From the NCBI RefSeq assembly GCF_041435055.1, contig NZ_CP108002.1, forward strand, positions 2,790,001 through 2,854,000: a DNA stretch of 64,000 nt. The letters are read 5' to 3'. This DNA is from Streptomyces sp. NBC_00341 (GTDB lineage: Bacteria; Actinomycetota; Actinomycetes; Streptomycetales; Streptomycetaceae). Made by a program: the position numbers and the translations under genes. Below, one piece after another: positions 17,044 through 25,888 of this stretch; the stretch's first letter is position 1, and every line of letters starts with the position of its first letter. Below the pieces are notes generated by a model, which saw only the letters and a list, made by a program, of their open reading frames with translations, made no database searches and was not told the DNA's origin.

Positions 17044-17064
17044 TAAGTTCCCAAAAGGAACTTA
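17044..17064. promoter_or_regulatory. Perfect palindrome between divergent genes
   Basis: TAAGTTCC (17044-17051) and GGAACTTA (17057-17064) form an 8-bp perfect dyad with a CAAAA centre. It lies 26 bp before the methyltransferase start and 58 bp before the MOSC start. The shape suits a dimeric winged-helix repressor such as HxlR or MarR, but no regulator gene is adjacent. Confidence 0.6.
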
Positions 17065-17121
17065 CATCATGCCGGGTGAATGGGATGATGGTGGCCTCAG
17101 CGTTTCCCCGGAGAGGACGAC

Positions 17122-17961
17122 ATGACGATCACCGTGCGCGAGCTGGTGCACTACCCGGTCAAGGGCTGCGCGGGGACGTCCACCGACTCCGCGCAGGTCG
17201 TCGGGACGGGCCTCGAACACGACCGGACCTTCATGGTGGTGGACGCGGACGAGGGCGCCTTCCGCAGCCAGCGCACGCACCCGGCGATGGCCGCGATCAA
17301 GGTCACCGTCCTGCGGTCCGGGGCGGCGCTGGCGCTCTCCGCAGAAGGCCTCGAACCGCTGCTGCTGGAGGTCGACCGGGACGGCCCGCGCCGCGACGTC
17401 AGCATGTTCGACCACCCCCTCGGCGCCGCCGTCGACCAGGGCGACACGGTCGCGGAGTGGTTCTCCGAGGTGCTGGGAGCCAAGTCGCGCCTGGTGCGGG
17501 CGGCCCCCGGCTTCGACCGGGACGGCTGGGGCGAGACGCCCGGCAAGCTCAACTTCGCGGACGCGCACGCGGTACTGGTCACCTCGACCGCCTCGCTGGA
17601 CGACCTGAACGCCCGGATCGCCGCACGGGGCGACGCCGACGCCGTGCCGATGGACCGGTTCCGCCCCAACATCGTCCTGACCGGCAAGGACGAACCGCAC
17701 TTCGAGGACCGGGTGCGCCGGATGACCCTGGGCTCCGTCGAGCTCGCCCACTCGGTACGGGCGACGCGCTGCAGCGTCCCGCTCGTCGACCAGATCACCG
17801 GCCTGCGCAAGGGCCCCGAACCGGTCCGGACCCTGGCGACGTACCGGCGCGAGGCGCAGTACGGGAACCGGGTCAGCTTCGGCGTGAAGAACGCGGTGGT
17901 CTGCGAGGGCCTGGTGAGCGTGGGCGACCAGGTCACCGTCCACAGCCTGGTCACCCCGTAA
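17122..17961 (+). CDS. MOSC-domain protein with N-terminal beta barrel (YcbX/mARC-like)
   Basis: This 279-residue protein starts with the MOSC N-terminal beta-barrel domain ([16 protein letters not shown], residues 5-20, and [12 protein letters not shown]) and continues with the MOSC domain. DRFRPNIVL (178-186) and the Cys at about 217 in [10 protein letters not shown] match the cysteine that binds molybdenum in mARC and YcbX proteins. These reduce N-hydroxylated compounds using a molybdenum cofactor and a redox partner. No fused 2Fe-2S ferredoxin domain is present, unlike E. coli YcbX, so a separate electron donor is needed. GAGAGGACGAC precedes the ATG. Confidence 0.9.
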   Translation: MTITVRELVHYPVKGCAGTSTDSAQVVGTGLEHDRTFMVVDADEGAFRSQRTHPAMAAIKVTVLRSGAALALSAEGLEPLLLEVDRDGPRRDVSMFDHPLGAAVDQGDTVAEWFSEVLGAKSRLVRAAPGFDRDGWGETPGKLNFADAHAVLVTSTASLDDLNARIAARGDADAVPMDRFRPNIVLTGKDEPHFEDRVRRMTLGSVELAHSVRATRCSVPLVDQITGLRKGPEPVRTLATYRREAQYGNRVSFGVKNAVVCEGLVSVGDQVTVHSLVTP

Positions 17962-18103
17962 CCTCCGGGCCCCGCTCCCCCGCCCCGCGCACCGAAAACC
18001 ACCTGACCCGGCCGCGCGGGTCACCTATCGTCAGCGTCATTTGCCGGTACGGAGCCACGGCCCCGTACCGGCCCCCCCCGGACGGATCACGTGGAGGATG
18101 ACG

Positions 18104-19069
18104 GTGCGCTACCGCGAACTGGGACGCAGTGGAATGCGGATATCCGAGATCGGCTACGGCGCGTGGGGCATCGGTGAGTCCAGCTGGGTGGGCGCGACGG
18201 AGAACGAGTCCGTCCGCGCCCTCCACCGGGCCGTCGAGCTCGGCGTGAACTTCATCGACACCGCGCGCGGCTACGGCGAGAGCGAGCGCATCGTCGGACA
18301 GGTGGTGCGGGAGCGGGCCGGGGACGAGGTACTGGTCGCGACCAAGGTGCCCCCGGAGAACGGGGTATGGCCCCCGGCCGACGGCACGGACCCGGCGCAG
18401 GCGTTCTCGGGCAGGCACATCCGCGCGACCCTGGAGACGAGCCTGCGCGCCTCGGGGCTGGACCACTTCGACGTCCTCCAGTTCCACGTCTGGCACGACG
18501 AGTGGGTGGGGCGCGGCGACTGGCTGGAGACGGTCACCGAACTGAAGCGCGAGGGGAAGATCCGGCTGTTCGGGGTCTCCGTCAACGACCACCGGCCCGG
18601 GAGCGCGCTCGCGCTGGTCCGCAGCGGTGCGGTGGACAGCGTGCAGGTCATCTACAACGTGTTCGACCAGTCACCGGCCGACGAGCTGCTGCCCGCCTGC
18701 CTGGAGCACGGTGTCGGGGTCATCGTCCGGGTGGCCCTGGACGAGGGCGGGCTGACCGGCCGGATCACCGCGGGCACGACGTTCCCCGAGGGCGACTGGC
18801 GCAACCGCTACTTCCGGGACGACCGCCCGGCCCAGGTCGAGCGCCGGGTGGCGGCGATCGTCGCGGACCTGGGCATCGAGCCGGACGCCGTCGCGGAGCA
18901 CGCGCTGCGGTTCGTGCTGAGTTCGCCCGCGGTCTCCACCGTCATCCCCGGGATGCGCAGCGTGCGCAACGTGGAGCGCAACACCGCGCTGAGCGACGGG
19001 CGCCCGCTCACCGAGGACCAGCTCGCCGTGCTGGCCGAGCACCGCTGGCAGCGCGACTTCTACGCCTGA
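18104..19069 (+). CDS. Aldo/keto reductase
   Basis: This 321-residue NAD(P)H-dependent aldo/keto reductase has a TIM-barrel fold. It begins [18 protein letters not shown], a typical AKR opening. [12 protein letters not shown] contains catalytic Asp and Tyr, VLVATKV the Lys, and [10 protein letters not shown] the His. Near the C-terminus [16 protein letters not shown] binds the cofactor phosphate. The start is decided by the ribosome binding site: GGAGG at 18093-18097 touches ATG 18098 directly, but is 6 bases from GTG 18104. Physiological substrate unknown. The Nudix gene follows after 51 bp. Confidence 0.92.
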   Translation: MRYRELGRSGMRISEIGYGAWGIGESSWVGATENESVRALHRAVELGVNFIDTARGYGESERIVGQVVRERAGDEVLVATKVPPENGVWPPADGTDPAQAFSGRHIRATLETSLRASGLDHFDVLQFHVWHDEWVGRGDWLETVTELKREGKIRLFGVSVNDHRPGSALALVRSGAVDSVQVIYNVFDQSPADELLPACLEHGVGVIVRVALDEGGLTGRITAGTTFPEGDWRNRYFRDDRPAQVERRVAAIVADLGIEPDAVAEHALRFVLSSPAVSTVIPGMRSVRNVERNTALSDGRPLTEDQLAVLAEHRWQRDFYA

Positions 19070-19120
19070 GCCGCGCCGGGCGCGGAGGCGTCCCGGTGGC
19101 CCTGGGTAGGGTCCGGGACC

Positions 19121-19633
19121 ATGGCGATACGGAAGCGGTGCACGTCCCGGGTCCTGCTGACCGACGAACGCGACCGGCTGCTGTTGCTGTGCGGCCGTGA
19201 TCCACGCCGTGCGGGGGCGCGTTGGTGGTTCACGGTCGGCGGCGGGGTGGAGGCCGGTGAGGACTACGTGGCGGCGGCGCTGCGCGAGGTCCGCGAGGAG
19301 ACCGCGCTGGAACTGGCCGCCGCCCGGCTGGGCCCGGTCGTCTGGACCCGGCAGATCCTGTTCGGGGTGGACGGGCGGCACTACGACCAGTACGAGGAGT
19401 ACCGCCCGGTCCGGGTCACGGCCGCCGAGGTGTCGGGGATGCGGGTGGCGACCGACGAGGGCTCGTACGGCCATCACTGGTGGACCGTGGACGAGCTCCG
19501 CAGCACCTCGGAGACCGTCCATCCGACCGGGATGGGCGGTCTGCTCCCCCCGGTGCTGACCGGGGCCGTCCTCCCCCACCCGCCGGTGCACCTGGGTGAC
19601 TTCGACGTGGACGAGGAGCGCGACGGCGGCTGA
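19121..19633 (+). CDS. Nudix hydrolase
   Basis: This 170-residue protein has a Nudix box at about residues 42-64: GGGVEAGEDY followed by REVREETAL. The REVREE core that binds the divalent metal is intact; the last Gly of the consensus (EExGU) is Ala here. Nudix enzymes cleave nucleoside diphosphates linked to other groups, either house-cleaning oxidised nucleotides or acting on ADP-sugars or CoA. The N-terminal RKRCTSRVLLTDERDRLLLL is the usual first strand pair. The C-terminal tail is acidic. It converges on the PLP enzyme gene with an 11-bp gap. Confidence 0.9.
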   Translation: MAIRKRCTSRVLLTDERDRLLLLCGRDPRRAGARWWFTVGGGVEAGEDYVAAALREVREETALELAAARLGPVVWTRQILFGVDGRHYDQYEEYRPVRVTAAEVSGMRVATDEGSYGHHWWTVDELRSTSETVHPTGMGGLLPPVLTGAVLPHPPVHLGDFDVDEERDGG

Positions 19634-19644
19634 GGCGGGCCCGC

Positions 19645-21108
19645 TCAGATCCGGAACACCGAACCCACGAACTCCGCGAGCAGCCGTTCCTTCAGCGGTC
19701 CCGGCAGGGCGTCCAGCAGGACCAGGACCGGGGCCATCCGGGTGGGCAGGCCGCCTTCCCCGGTGAGGCCCGCGAAGGCCAGGACCGCGTCGATCTCGTC
19801 CGGGCCGAGCGTGGCCGGGTCGAGCCCCGCGGCCAGTTCGGCCAGGCCCGGGTCCACCGCCACCGGGGGCAGGGCGCGGGCCGCGTCCAGGGCCGCGGCG
19901 AGGTCGGTGAGCAGGGCGTCGACCTGGCCGACCGTGGCCGGGGTCAGGGTGAGGTGGAGGTTGGGCGGCAGCCCGTCGAAGGACAGCTGCGGCTGGAGGT
20001 ACCAGCCGCGCTCGCGCATCTCGTCCGCCAGGTGCAGCAGGAGGCTCAGGCTCGGGGCGCCGTCCGCCGGGTCCACGACCGTGAAGGCGACGAGCCCCGC
20101 GGCGGGGGCGCCGAGCACCCGTACGTCCGCCGTCGCGCGCAGCCCCGCCAGCAGCCGGCCGGAGGCCTCTGCCACCCGGGCGGCCAGTGCGGTGTAGCCG
20201 TCCTCGCCGACGTACCGCAGGACCGCCCACGCCTGGGCCAGCAGCCCCGCCGACTTGGTGCCCTGGACGGTCGGGTTGACGACCGGGTAGCCGGGCCAGC
20301 CCGCGTGGGCGAAGTACTGGTGGCGGCGGAGCTCCGCGTCCCGGTAGAGGACGACAGAGGCGCCCTTGTCCGCGTAGCCGTACTTGTGCAGGTCCACGGA
20401 GAGGGAGGTGACGCCGGGCACGGAGAGGTCGAAGGGCGGTATCCGCTGTCCCGCGCGCCGCAGATGGGGCAGCAGCCAGCCGCCGATGCAGGCGTCCACG
20501 TGGCACAGGACGTCCCGTTCCGCCGCCGCCGCGGCGATCTCGGGGACCGGGTCGACGACCCCGTGGGCGTACGAGGGCGCCGAGGCGACGACGAGGGCGG
20601 TGCGCGGGGTGATCGCGGCGGCCGTGGCGGCGGCGTCGGCCCGGTACGTCGACCGGTCCACGGGCACCACGACCGGTTCCAGGCCCAGGTAGGCGGCCGC
20701 CTTGTGGAAGGCCGCGTGGGCGGTGGAGGGCAGCAGCAACTGGGGCTCGGTCACTCCGCGTTCGGCCTTCGCGTGGTCGCGGGCGGTCTTCACCGCCAGC
20801 AGGATCGACTCCGTGCCGCCGCTGGTGAACGTGCCCTGCGCGCCGGGCGCGCCCAGCAGCGCCGCCGCCGCGCCCACCACGTCGTTCTCCAGCCGGGCCA
20901 CGCTCGGGAAGACCGTGGGGTCCAGGCCGTTGACGGTCGCGTACGCGGTGTACGCGGCGGCCGCCAGCTCGTCGAGGCCCGCCAGCCCCGCGTCGTAGAC
21001 GTAGGCGAAGGTCCGGCCGCCCCGGGTGGGGGCGTCGGCGCCGCGCAGGGCGGCGAGTTCGGCGAGTACGGCGGCAGCGGGGACGGCGGGTGCGGGGTCA
21101 GTCGGCAT
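19645..21108 (-). CDS. PLP-dependent decarboxylase/lyase, group II
   Basis: This 487-residue fold-type I pyridoxal phosphate enzyme resembles sphingosine-1-phosphate lyases and group II amino-acid decarboxylases. TFTSGGTESILLAVK (93-107) binds the cofactor phosphate. STAHAAFHKAA (128-138) holds the ring-stacking His, and CHVDACIGGW (202-211) the Asp that pairs with the pyridine nitrogen. SVDLHKYGYADKG (237-249) provides the Schiff-base Lys at 242. The HKYGYA pattern favours the S1P-lyase-like branch over glutamate decarboxylase. Substrate not certain. It may share a transcript with the GNAT gene upstream. Confidence 0.88.
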   Translation of the reverse strand: MPTDPAPAVPAAAVLAELAALRGADAPTRGGRTFAYVYDAGLAGLDELAAAAYTAYATVNGLDPTVFPSVARLENDVVGAAAALLGAPGAQGTFTSGGTESILLAVKTARDHAKAERGVTEPQLLLPSTAHAAFHKAAAYLGLEPVVVPVDRSTYRADAAATAAAITPRTALVVASAPSYAHGVVDPVPEIAAAAAERDVLCHVDACIGGWLLPHLRRAGQRIPPFDLSVPGVTSLSVDLHKYGYADKGASVVLYRDAELRRHQYFAHAGWPGYPVVNPTVQGTKSAGLLAQAWAVLRYVGEDGYTALAARVAEASGRLLAGLRATADVRVLGAPAAGLVAFTVVDPADGAPSLSLLLHLADEMRERGWYLQPQLSFDGLPPNLHLTLTPATVGQVDALLTDLAAALDAARALPPVAVDPGLAELAAGLDPATLGPDEIDAVLAFAGLTGEGGLPTRMAPVLVLLDALPGPLKERLLAEFVGSVFRI

Positions 21109-21160
21109 GGGCGCGCTCTTCCTGCATGCCGCCGATCATGAACGAGAGTTCGAGCCCGCG

Positions 21161-21186
21161 GCAAGAGGTCAGCGCAAGAGGTCAGC
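21161..21186. repeat. 13-bp perfect tandem duplication at gene end
   Basis: GCAAGAGGTCAGC occurs twice head to tail (21161-21173, 21174-21186). The second copy contains the stop codon of the GNAT gene, so this is a small duplication of its 3' end. Confidence 0.8.
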
Positions 21187-21640
21187 GTGACGTGAGGGTG
21201 AACTCCAGCAGCGGCAGCTCGCGGCCCGGGATCGATCCGGAGGGCGTCGCGCCGATGCGTACCGCGCCCATGGCCCGGTAGAACGGCTCGGCGTTCGGAT
21301 CCGCGTCGATCATGAAGCGGGCGAACCCGAGCCTGCGGGCCTCCGTGACGACGTGCCCGAAGAGCAGCCGGCCCACTCCGCGTCCGACCGCGTCGGGCTC
21401 GGCGAACATCATGCCGAGCACTCCGGTGGGTGGCGCTTCTTCCAGGGTGGTGAAGCCGAGGACCCGGCCGTCCTCCTCCGCGACCGCGGTCCGGCGGGGG
21501 CCGATCCCGTCGGGTTCCATGGTGAGTTCGGCCCGGCAGGCGGCGAGGAACTCCGCGTCGTATCCCCAGTACGCCTTGGAGCGCAGGGCGAGTTCGGTCA
21601 GCTCCGCGGCCTCGTAGGGGTGTGCGGGCCGTACCTTCAT
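21182..21640 (-). CDS. GNAT family acetyltransferase
   Basis: This 152-residue GNAT-fold protein has the acetyl-CoA binding segment MMFAEPDAVGRGVGRLLFGHVV (G-R-G-V-G-R core, about residues 76-98) and a C-terminal PNAEPFYRAMGAVRIG, where FYxxxGF-like residues complete the fold. Acceptor substrate unknown. It is divergent from the DUF4240 gene with an 80-bp gap and upstream of the PLP enzyme on the same strand. The stop codon lies in a 13-bp tandem duplication. Confidence 0.88.
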   Translation of the reverse strand: MKVRPAHPYEAAELTELALRSKAYWGYDAEFLAACRAELTMEPDGIGPRRTAVAEEDGRVLGFTTLEEAPPTGVLGMMFAEPDAVGRGVGRLLFGHVVTEARRLGFARFMIDADPNAEPFYRAMGAVRIGATPSGSIPGRELPLLEFTLTSR

Positions 21641-21720
21641 CCGGATCTCCGTTTCGCTCGGTGGCCTGTCACCACAGCCTCCGGATCAGGATGTCAGTCC
21701 TGTCCGCCATGCTTCATCCC

Positions 21721-22254
21721 ATGGACTCCAAGGACTTCTGGAAGCTGATCGACGACGCCCGCACCCTGGTCACGGACCCGGCGGACGCACAGGACGTGGC
21801 CGACCGGATCTCGGATCTGCTCTCCGAGCGGCCGGCGCACGAGATCGTCGCGGCGCAGCAGTTGCTGTGGGACCTGATGGCGGCCTCCTACCGGGCGCCG
21901 CTCTGGGCGGCCGCGTACACGGTGAACGGCGGCTGCTCGGACGACGGGTTCGACTACTTCCGGGGCTGGCTCATAGGGCAGGGCCGTGATGTGTTCGAGC
22001 GGGTGGTCGCGGATCCGGACGCGCTGGCGGAGCTGCCGGTGATCAAGGAGGCCGCGGCAGAGGACGAGGAGGTGGAGTGCGAGCGGATGCTCGGGGTCGC
22101 GTGGGACGCCTACCGCCGGGTGGCGGGCGGGCAGCTGCCCCGCGGCTCGTTCACGGTCGATCTCCCCGCCCTGGATCCCGAGTGGGACTTCGACTTCGAC
22201 GACGAGGACGAGATGGCGCGGCGGCTGCCGAAGCTGGACGCGCTGTACGGGTGA
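21721..22254 (+). CDS. DUF4240 domain protein
   Basis: This 177-residue soluble acidic protein matches the DUF4240 pattern: an N-terminal DFWKLIDDA, a central GGCSDDGFDYFRGWLIGQGR and a very acidic C-terminus (WDFDFDDEDEMARRLP). The WxxxY and FRxWLI elements are typical of this family, found widely in Streptomyces and associated with WGR-like proteins. Function unknown. ATG 21721 was chosen because MDSKDFW is the usual N-terminus; ATG 21709 is possible, and neither has a strong ribosome binding site. Confidence 0.8.
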   Translation: MDSKDFWKLIDDARTLVTDPADAQDVADRISDLLSERPAHEIVAAQQLLWDLMAASYRAPLWAAAYTVNGGCSDDGFDYFRGWLIGQGRDVFERVVADPDALAELPVIKEAAAEDEEVECERMLGVAWDAYRRVAGGQLPRGSFTVDLPALDPEWDFDFDDEDEMARRLPKLDALYG

Positions 22255-22261
22255 GACGGCC

Positions 22262-22296
22262 GGGTGCGGGCCCCGTGGCGCACGGGGCCCGCACCC
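22262..22296. terminator. Bidirectional terminator, 16-bp perfect stem
   Basis: Positions 22262-22277 pair with 22281-22296 around a GCG loop, between the convergent DUF4240 and DsbA-fold genes. Confidence 0.85.
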
Positions 22297-22302
22297 TCGC
22301 GG

Positions 22303-22953
22303 TCAGGAGAAGTCGGGCCCGGCGGTCCGGGTCCGCTTGATCTCGTAGAAGCCGGGGATCGACGCGACGAGCAGCGTGCCGTCCCACAGCTTCGCCGCGT
22401 CCTCGCCCTTGGGTGCGGGGGTGACGACCGGGCCGAAGAAGGCGACCTGCTCGCCGTCCGCGCCGGGCACGGCGATGACGGGCGTGCCGACGTCCTGGCC
22501 GACCTTGTCGATGCCCTCCTGGTGGGAGGCGCGCAGCTCGGTGTCGTACGCGTCGGAGTCGGCGTACTCCGCGAGCTCGGCCGGCAGGCCGACGTCTTCG
22601 AGCGCTCCCACGATCGCCTCGCGGGTGGGGCCCTCGCCCTGGTTGTGGAAGCGGGTGCCGAGCGCGGTGTAGAGGGGGCCGACGATGTCGTCGCCGTGCT
22701 TCTGCTGGGCGGCGATCACCACGCGGACGGGGCCCCAGGCCTTGTTCTCCAGGAGGTCGCGGTACTCCTCGGGCAGCTCGTCCAGCCGGGGCTCGTTGAG
22801 TACGGCGAGGCTCATCACGTGCCAGCGGACCTCGACGTCGCGGACCTTCTCCACCTCGAGCATCCAGCGGGAGGTCATCCAGGCCCAGGGGCAGAGCGGG
22901 TCGAACCAGAAATCGGCGGGGATCTTGCGGGTTGCCGTGCTGTTCTCAGACAT
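22303..22953 (-). CDS. DsbA-fold mycothiol-dependent reductase-like protein (Rv2466c family)
   Basis: This 216-residue protein of the DsbA/thioredoxin superfamily has a close likeness to mycobacterial Rv2466c, a mycothiol-dependent reductase. FWFDPLCPWAWMTSRW (15-30) is the active-site segment. Cys21 is present, but the second position of the CPWC motif is Ala24, so the enzyme would have to work by a one-cysteine mechanism with mycothiol. VRWHVMSLAVLNE and the cis-Pro loop GTPVIAVPG also match. ATG 22953 was chosen because the in-frame extension does not look protein-like. It is divergent from pepN. Confidence 0.87.
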   Translation of the reverse strand: MSENSTATRKIPADFWFDPLCPWAWMTSRWMLEVEKVRDVEVRWHVMSLAVLNEPRLDELPEEYRDLLENKAWGPVRVVIAAQQKHGDDIVGPLYTALGTRFHNQGEGPTREAIVGALEDVGLPAELAEYADSDAYDTELRASHQEGIDKVGQDVGTPVIAVPGADGEQVAFFGPVVTPAPKGEDAAKLWDGTLLVASIPGFYEIKRTRTAGPDFS

Positions 22954-23087
22954 GTCTCTCCTCAGGCGGACCGATCTCCATCTGTGCGCGAGAACACCGA
23001 GGGACGCCCCGGCCATTCCCGCATGCCCGGCCGGGAAGCGGCATGGGAGGATCAAAGTATTCGAACGTGACACAAAGGAGTGTGCCC

Positions 23088-25685
23088 GTGCCCGGTGAAA
23101 ACCTGTCCCGCGACGAGGCCCGCGAGCGGGCCGAGCTGCTGACCGTCGACGGTTACGACGTCGAGCTCGACGTCCGGTCCGCCCTCGGTGAGCCCGACGG
23201 GGACGGCGGCCCGGAGTCCGGTCCGCGGACGTTCCGCTCGGTGACCACGATCCGGTTCCGCGCGGCGCGCGGCGGCGCGTCGACCTTCGCGGACCTGATC
23301 GCGCCGTCCGTGACCTCGGTGACGCTGGACGGCACGGCGCTGGACCCGGCGGCCGTCTTCGACGGGACGCGGGTGGCGCTGGCGGACCTGGCGGAGGGCG
23401 AGCACGTCCTGGTGGTGGACGCGCAGTGCGCGTACAGCCGCACCGGTGAGGGCATGCACCGCTTCGTCGACCCGGAGGACGGCGAGGTCTACCTCTACAC
23501 GCAGTACGAGCCGGCGGACGCGCGGCGCGTCTTCGCCAACTTCGAGCAGCCCGATCTGAAGGCCCCCTACCGCTTCCGGGTGACGGCCCCCGAGGCGTGG
23601 ACGGTGTGGAGCAACGGCGCAGAGGAGTCCCGCGAGGGCGGGGTGTGGCGGTTCGCGGAGACCGAGCCGATCTCGACGTACATCACGGCGGTCGTGGCCG
23701 GTCCGTACCACTACGTGACCGACTCCTACAGCCGGACGTTCGAGGACGGCACGAAGCTGGAGATCCCACTCGGCGCGCTGTGCCGCAAGGGGCTCGCCCG
23801 GCACTTCGACGCCGACGACATCTTCCTGATCACCAAGCAGGGCCTGGACTTCTTCCACGACAACTTCGACTACCCGTACCCGTTCGGGAAGTACGACCAG
23901 GCGTTCGTGCCCGAGTACAACCTCGGCGCGATGGAGAACCCGGGCTGTGTCACGTTCCGCGAGGAGTACATCTTCCGGGGGAAGGTGACGAAGGCGTCGT
24001 ACGAGGGCCGGGCCAACGTCATCCTGCACGAGATGGCGCACATGTGGTTCGGTGACCTCGTCACCATGCAGTGGTGGGACGACCTGTGGCTCAAGGAGTC
24101 GTTCGCGGACTTCATGGGCGTGTTCGCGATGGTGGAGTCGACCCGGTTCGAGGACGGCTGGATCACCTTCGCCAACAACCGCAAGTCCTGGGCCTACCGC
24201 GCCGACCAGCTGCCGTCCACCCACCCGATCACGGCCGACATCCGTGACCTGGAGGACGCCAAGCTCAACTTCGACGGCATCACCTACGCCAAGGGCGCCT
24301 CCGTGCTCAAGCAGCTGGTGGCGTACGTGGGACGGGACGCGTTCCTGGAGGGCGCCCGGCGCTACTTCAAGAAGCACGCGTACGGCAACACCCGGCTGGG
24401 CGACCTGCTCTCTGTGCTGGCCGAGACGTCCGGCCGTGACATGACCGGCTGGTCGCGCTCCTGGCTCCAGACGGCGGGCGTCAACTCGCTGACCCCGCTG
24501 GTGACGTACGACGCCTCGGACCGGATCACCGAACTGGCGGTCCTCCAGGAGGCCGCCGAATCGCACCCGGAGCTGCGGCCCCACCGGGTCGCGGTCGGCC
24601 TGTACCGGCGCGACACCGAGGGCGGCCTGGTGCGTTACGCACGGGCAGAGGCGGATGTGGCGGGGCCGCGCACGGTGATCACGGAGCTGGCCGGGGCCGA
24701 GCGGCCCGAGCTGATCCTGGTCAACGACGACGACCTGACCTACTGCAAGGTCCGCTTCGACGAGGTGTCGCTGACCACCCTGCGCTCGCACCTCGGTGAC
24801 ATCACGGACCCGCTCGCGCGGGCGCTGTGCTGGTCCGCGCTGTGGAACATGACCCGGGACGGGCTGATGCCGGCCCGCGACTTCGTCTCGCTGGTGCTGG
24901 ACTTCTCCGGCCGGGAGACGGACATCGGGGTGCTGCAGATGCTGCACGCCTGGACCCGGACCGCGCTGGTGCACTATGCGGCGCCCGACTGGCGCGAGGA
25001 GGGCGGCCGGGCGCTGTCCGAGGGCGCGCTGCGCGAGCTGCGGCTCGCGGCGCCGGGCAGTGAGCACCAGCTGGCCTGGGCCCGGTTCTTCGCGGCGGTC
25101 GCCTCCTCCGAGCCGGACTTCCAGCTGCTGTCGGGGCTGCTCGACGGCACGGCCCGGATCGACGGACTCGACGTCGACCAGGAGCTGCGGTGGGCGTTCC
25201 TGTCCCCGCTGGCCTCGCACGGACTGGCCGACGAGTCGGTGATCGGTGCCGAGCTGGCCCGCGACGACACCGCGTCCGGCAAGCGCCACCAGGTGCGCTG
25301 CCTGGCCTCGCGCCCTTCGGCCGCCGTCAAGGCGCAGGCCTGGGCGGGCGTCGTGGAGTCGGACGCGCTGTCCAACGCGCTGGTGGAGGCCACCATCCTG
25401 GGCTTCGCGCAGTCGTCGCAGCGGGAGTTGCTGGCGCCGTACGCGGGCAAGTACTTCGAGGTCATCGAGCGGGTGTGGGCCGAGCGGTCGATCCAGATCG
25501 GGATGGCCGTCGTGAAGGGCCTGTTCCCGGCGCTCCAGGGCGACGCCTCCACGCTGGCGGCGGCGGACGCGTGGCTCTCCGCGCACCCGGACGCGGCGCC
25601 CGCGCTGCGGCGGCTGGTGCTGGAGGCCCGCGACGACCTCGACCGGGGTCTGCGCGCGCAGGCGTGTGACGGCGGAGCCGCCTGA
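23088..25685 (+). CDS. pepN: Aminopeptidase N (M1 family), copy 1
   Basis: This 865-residue M1 zinc aminopeptidase removes N-terminal residues from peptides in the cytoplasm. LGAMENPG (residues 279-286) is the exopeptidase motif. HEMAH (314-318) and Glu337 (KESF) form the HExxH-18-E zinc site. The C-terminal half is the ERAP1-like helical domain. There is no signal peptide. GTG 23088 is chosen because AAAGGAG lies 7 bases upstream. A second M1 gene is at 32365-34944; the two are clearly paralogous along their whole length, for example both start PGxNLxREEAxERAxLLTVDxY. A terminator hairpin follows. Confidence 0.96.
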   Translation: MPGENLSRDEARERAELLTVDGYDVELDVRSALGEPDGDGGPESGPRTFRSVTTIRFRAARGGASTFADLIAPSVTSVTLDGTALDPAAVFDGTRVALADLAEGEHVLVVDAQCAYSRTGEGMHRFVDPEDGEVYLYTQYEPADARRVFANFEQPDLKAPYRFRVTAPEAWTVWSNGAEESREGGVWRFAETEPISTYITAVVAGPYHYVTDSYSRTFEDGTKLEIPLGALCRKGLARHFDADDIFLITKQGLDFFHDNFDYPYPFGKYDQAFVPEYNLGAMENPGCVTFREEYIFRGKVTKASYEGRANVILHEMAHMWFGDLVTMQWWDDLWLKESFADFMGVFAMVESTRFEDGWITFANNRKSWAYRADQLPSTHPITADIRDLEDAKLNFDGITYAKGASVLKQLVAYVGRDAFLEGARRYFKKHAYGNTRLGDLLSVLAETSGRDMTGWSRSWLQTAGVNSLTPLVTYDASDRITELAVLQEAAESHPELRPHRVAVGLYRRDTEGGLVRYARAEADVAGPRTVITELAGAERPELILVNDDDLTYCKVRFDEVSLTTLRSHLGDITDPLARALCWSALWNMTRDGLMPARDFVSLVLDFSGRETDIGVLQMLHAWTRTALVHYAAPDWREEGGRALSEGALRELRLAAPGSEHQLAWARFFAAVASSEPDFQLLSGLLDGTARIDGLDVDQELRWAFLSPLASHGLADESVIGAELARDDTASGKRHQVRCLASRPSAAVKAQAWAGVVESDALSNALVEATILGFAQSSQRELLAPYAGKYFEVIERVWAERSIQIGMAVVKGLFPALQGDASTLAAADAWLSAHPDAAPALRRLVLEARDDLDRGLRAQACDGGAA

Positions 25686-25702
25686 CGGTCTCCGGTACGA
25701 AG

Positions 25703-25735
25703 CCCTCGCCGGGATGCCGCTGACCCCGGCGAGGG
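25703..25735 (+). terminator. Terminator after pepN copy 1
   Basis: CCCTCGCCGGG (25703-25713) pairs with 25725-25735 around an 11-nt loop, 18 bp after the stop codon. Confidence 0.75.
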
Positions 25736-25740
25736 TTCCG

Positions 25741-25764
25741 TCCTCAAACACCGGACGGGCCGGG
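25741..25764 (+). repeat. Dispersed repeat, degenerate copy
   Basis: TCCTCAAACACCGGACGGGC followed by CGGG is a diverged copy of the unit at 8155-8184. It directly follows the pepN terminator. Confidence 0.6.
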
Positions 25765-25888
25765 ATTCGCCGGGTACGGGCCATTTCGGTTTGTCGAACG
25801 TCCGTACTTTAGGACGGCGTTGTCCTGGAATGTCGACGGACCTGTAACAGGGGTTACGGGCCCGGCGGCGCGCGGGATACCCCGGAGC

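Noticed and set aside
23052..25784. Long minus-strand frame opposite pepN copy 1 (a similar one exists opposite copy 2)
   Set aside because: Antisense shadow; composition not protein-like and no ribosome binding site.
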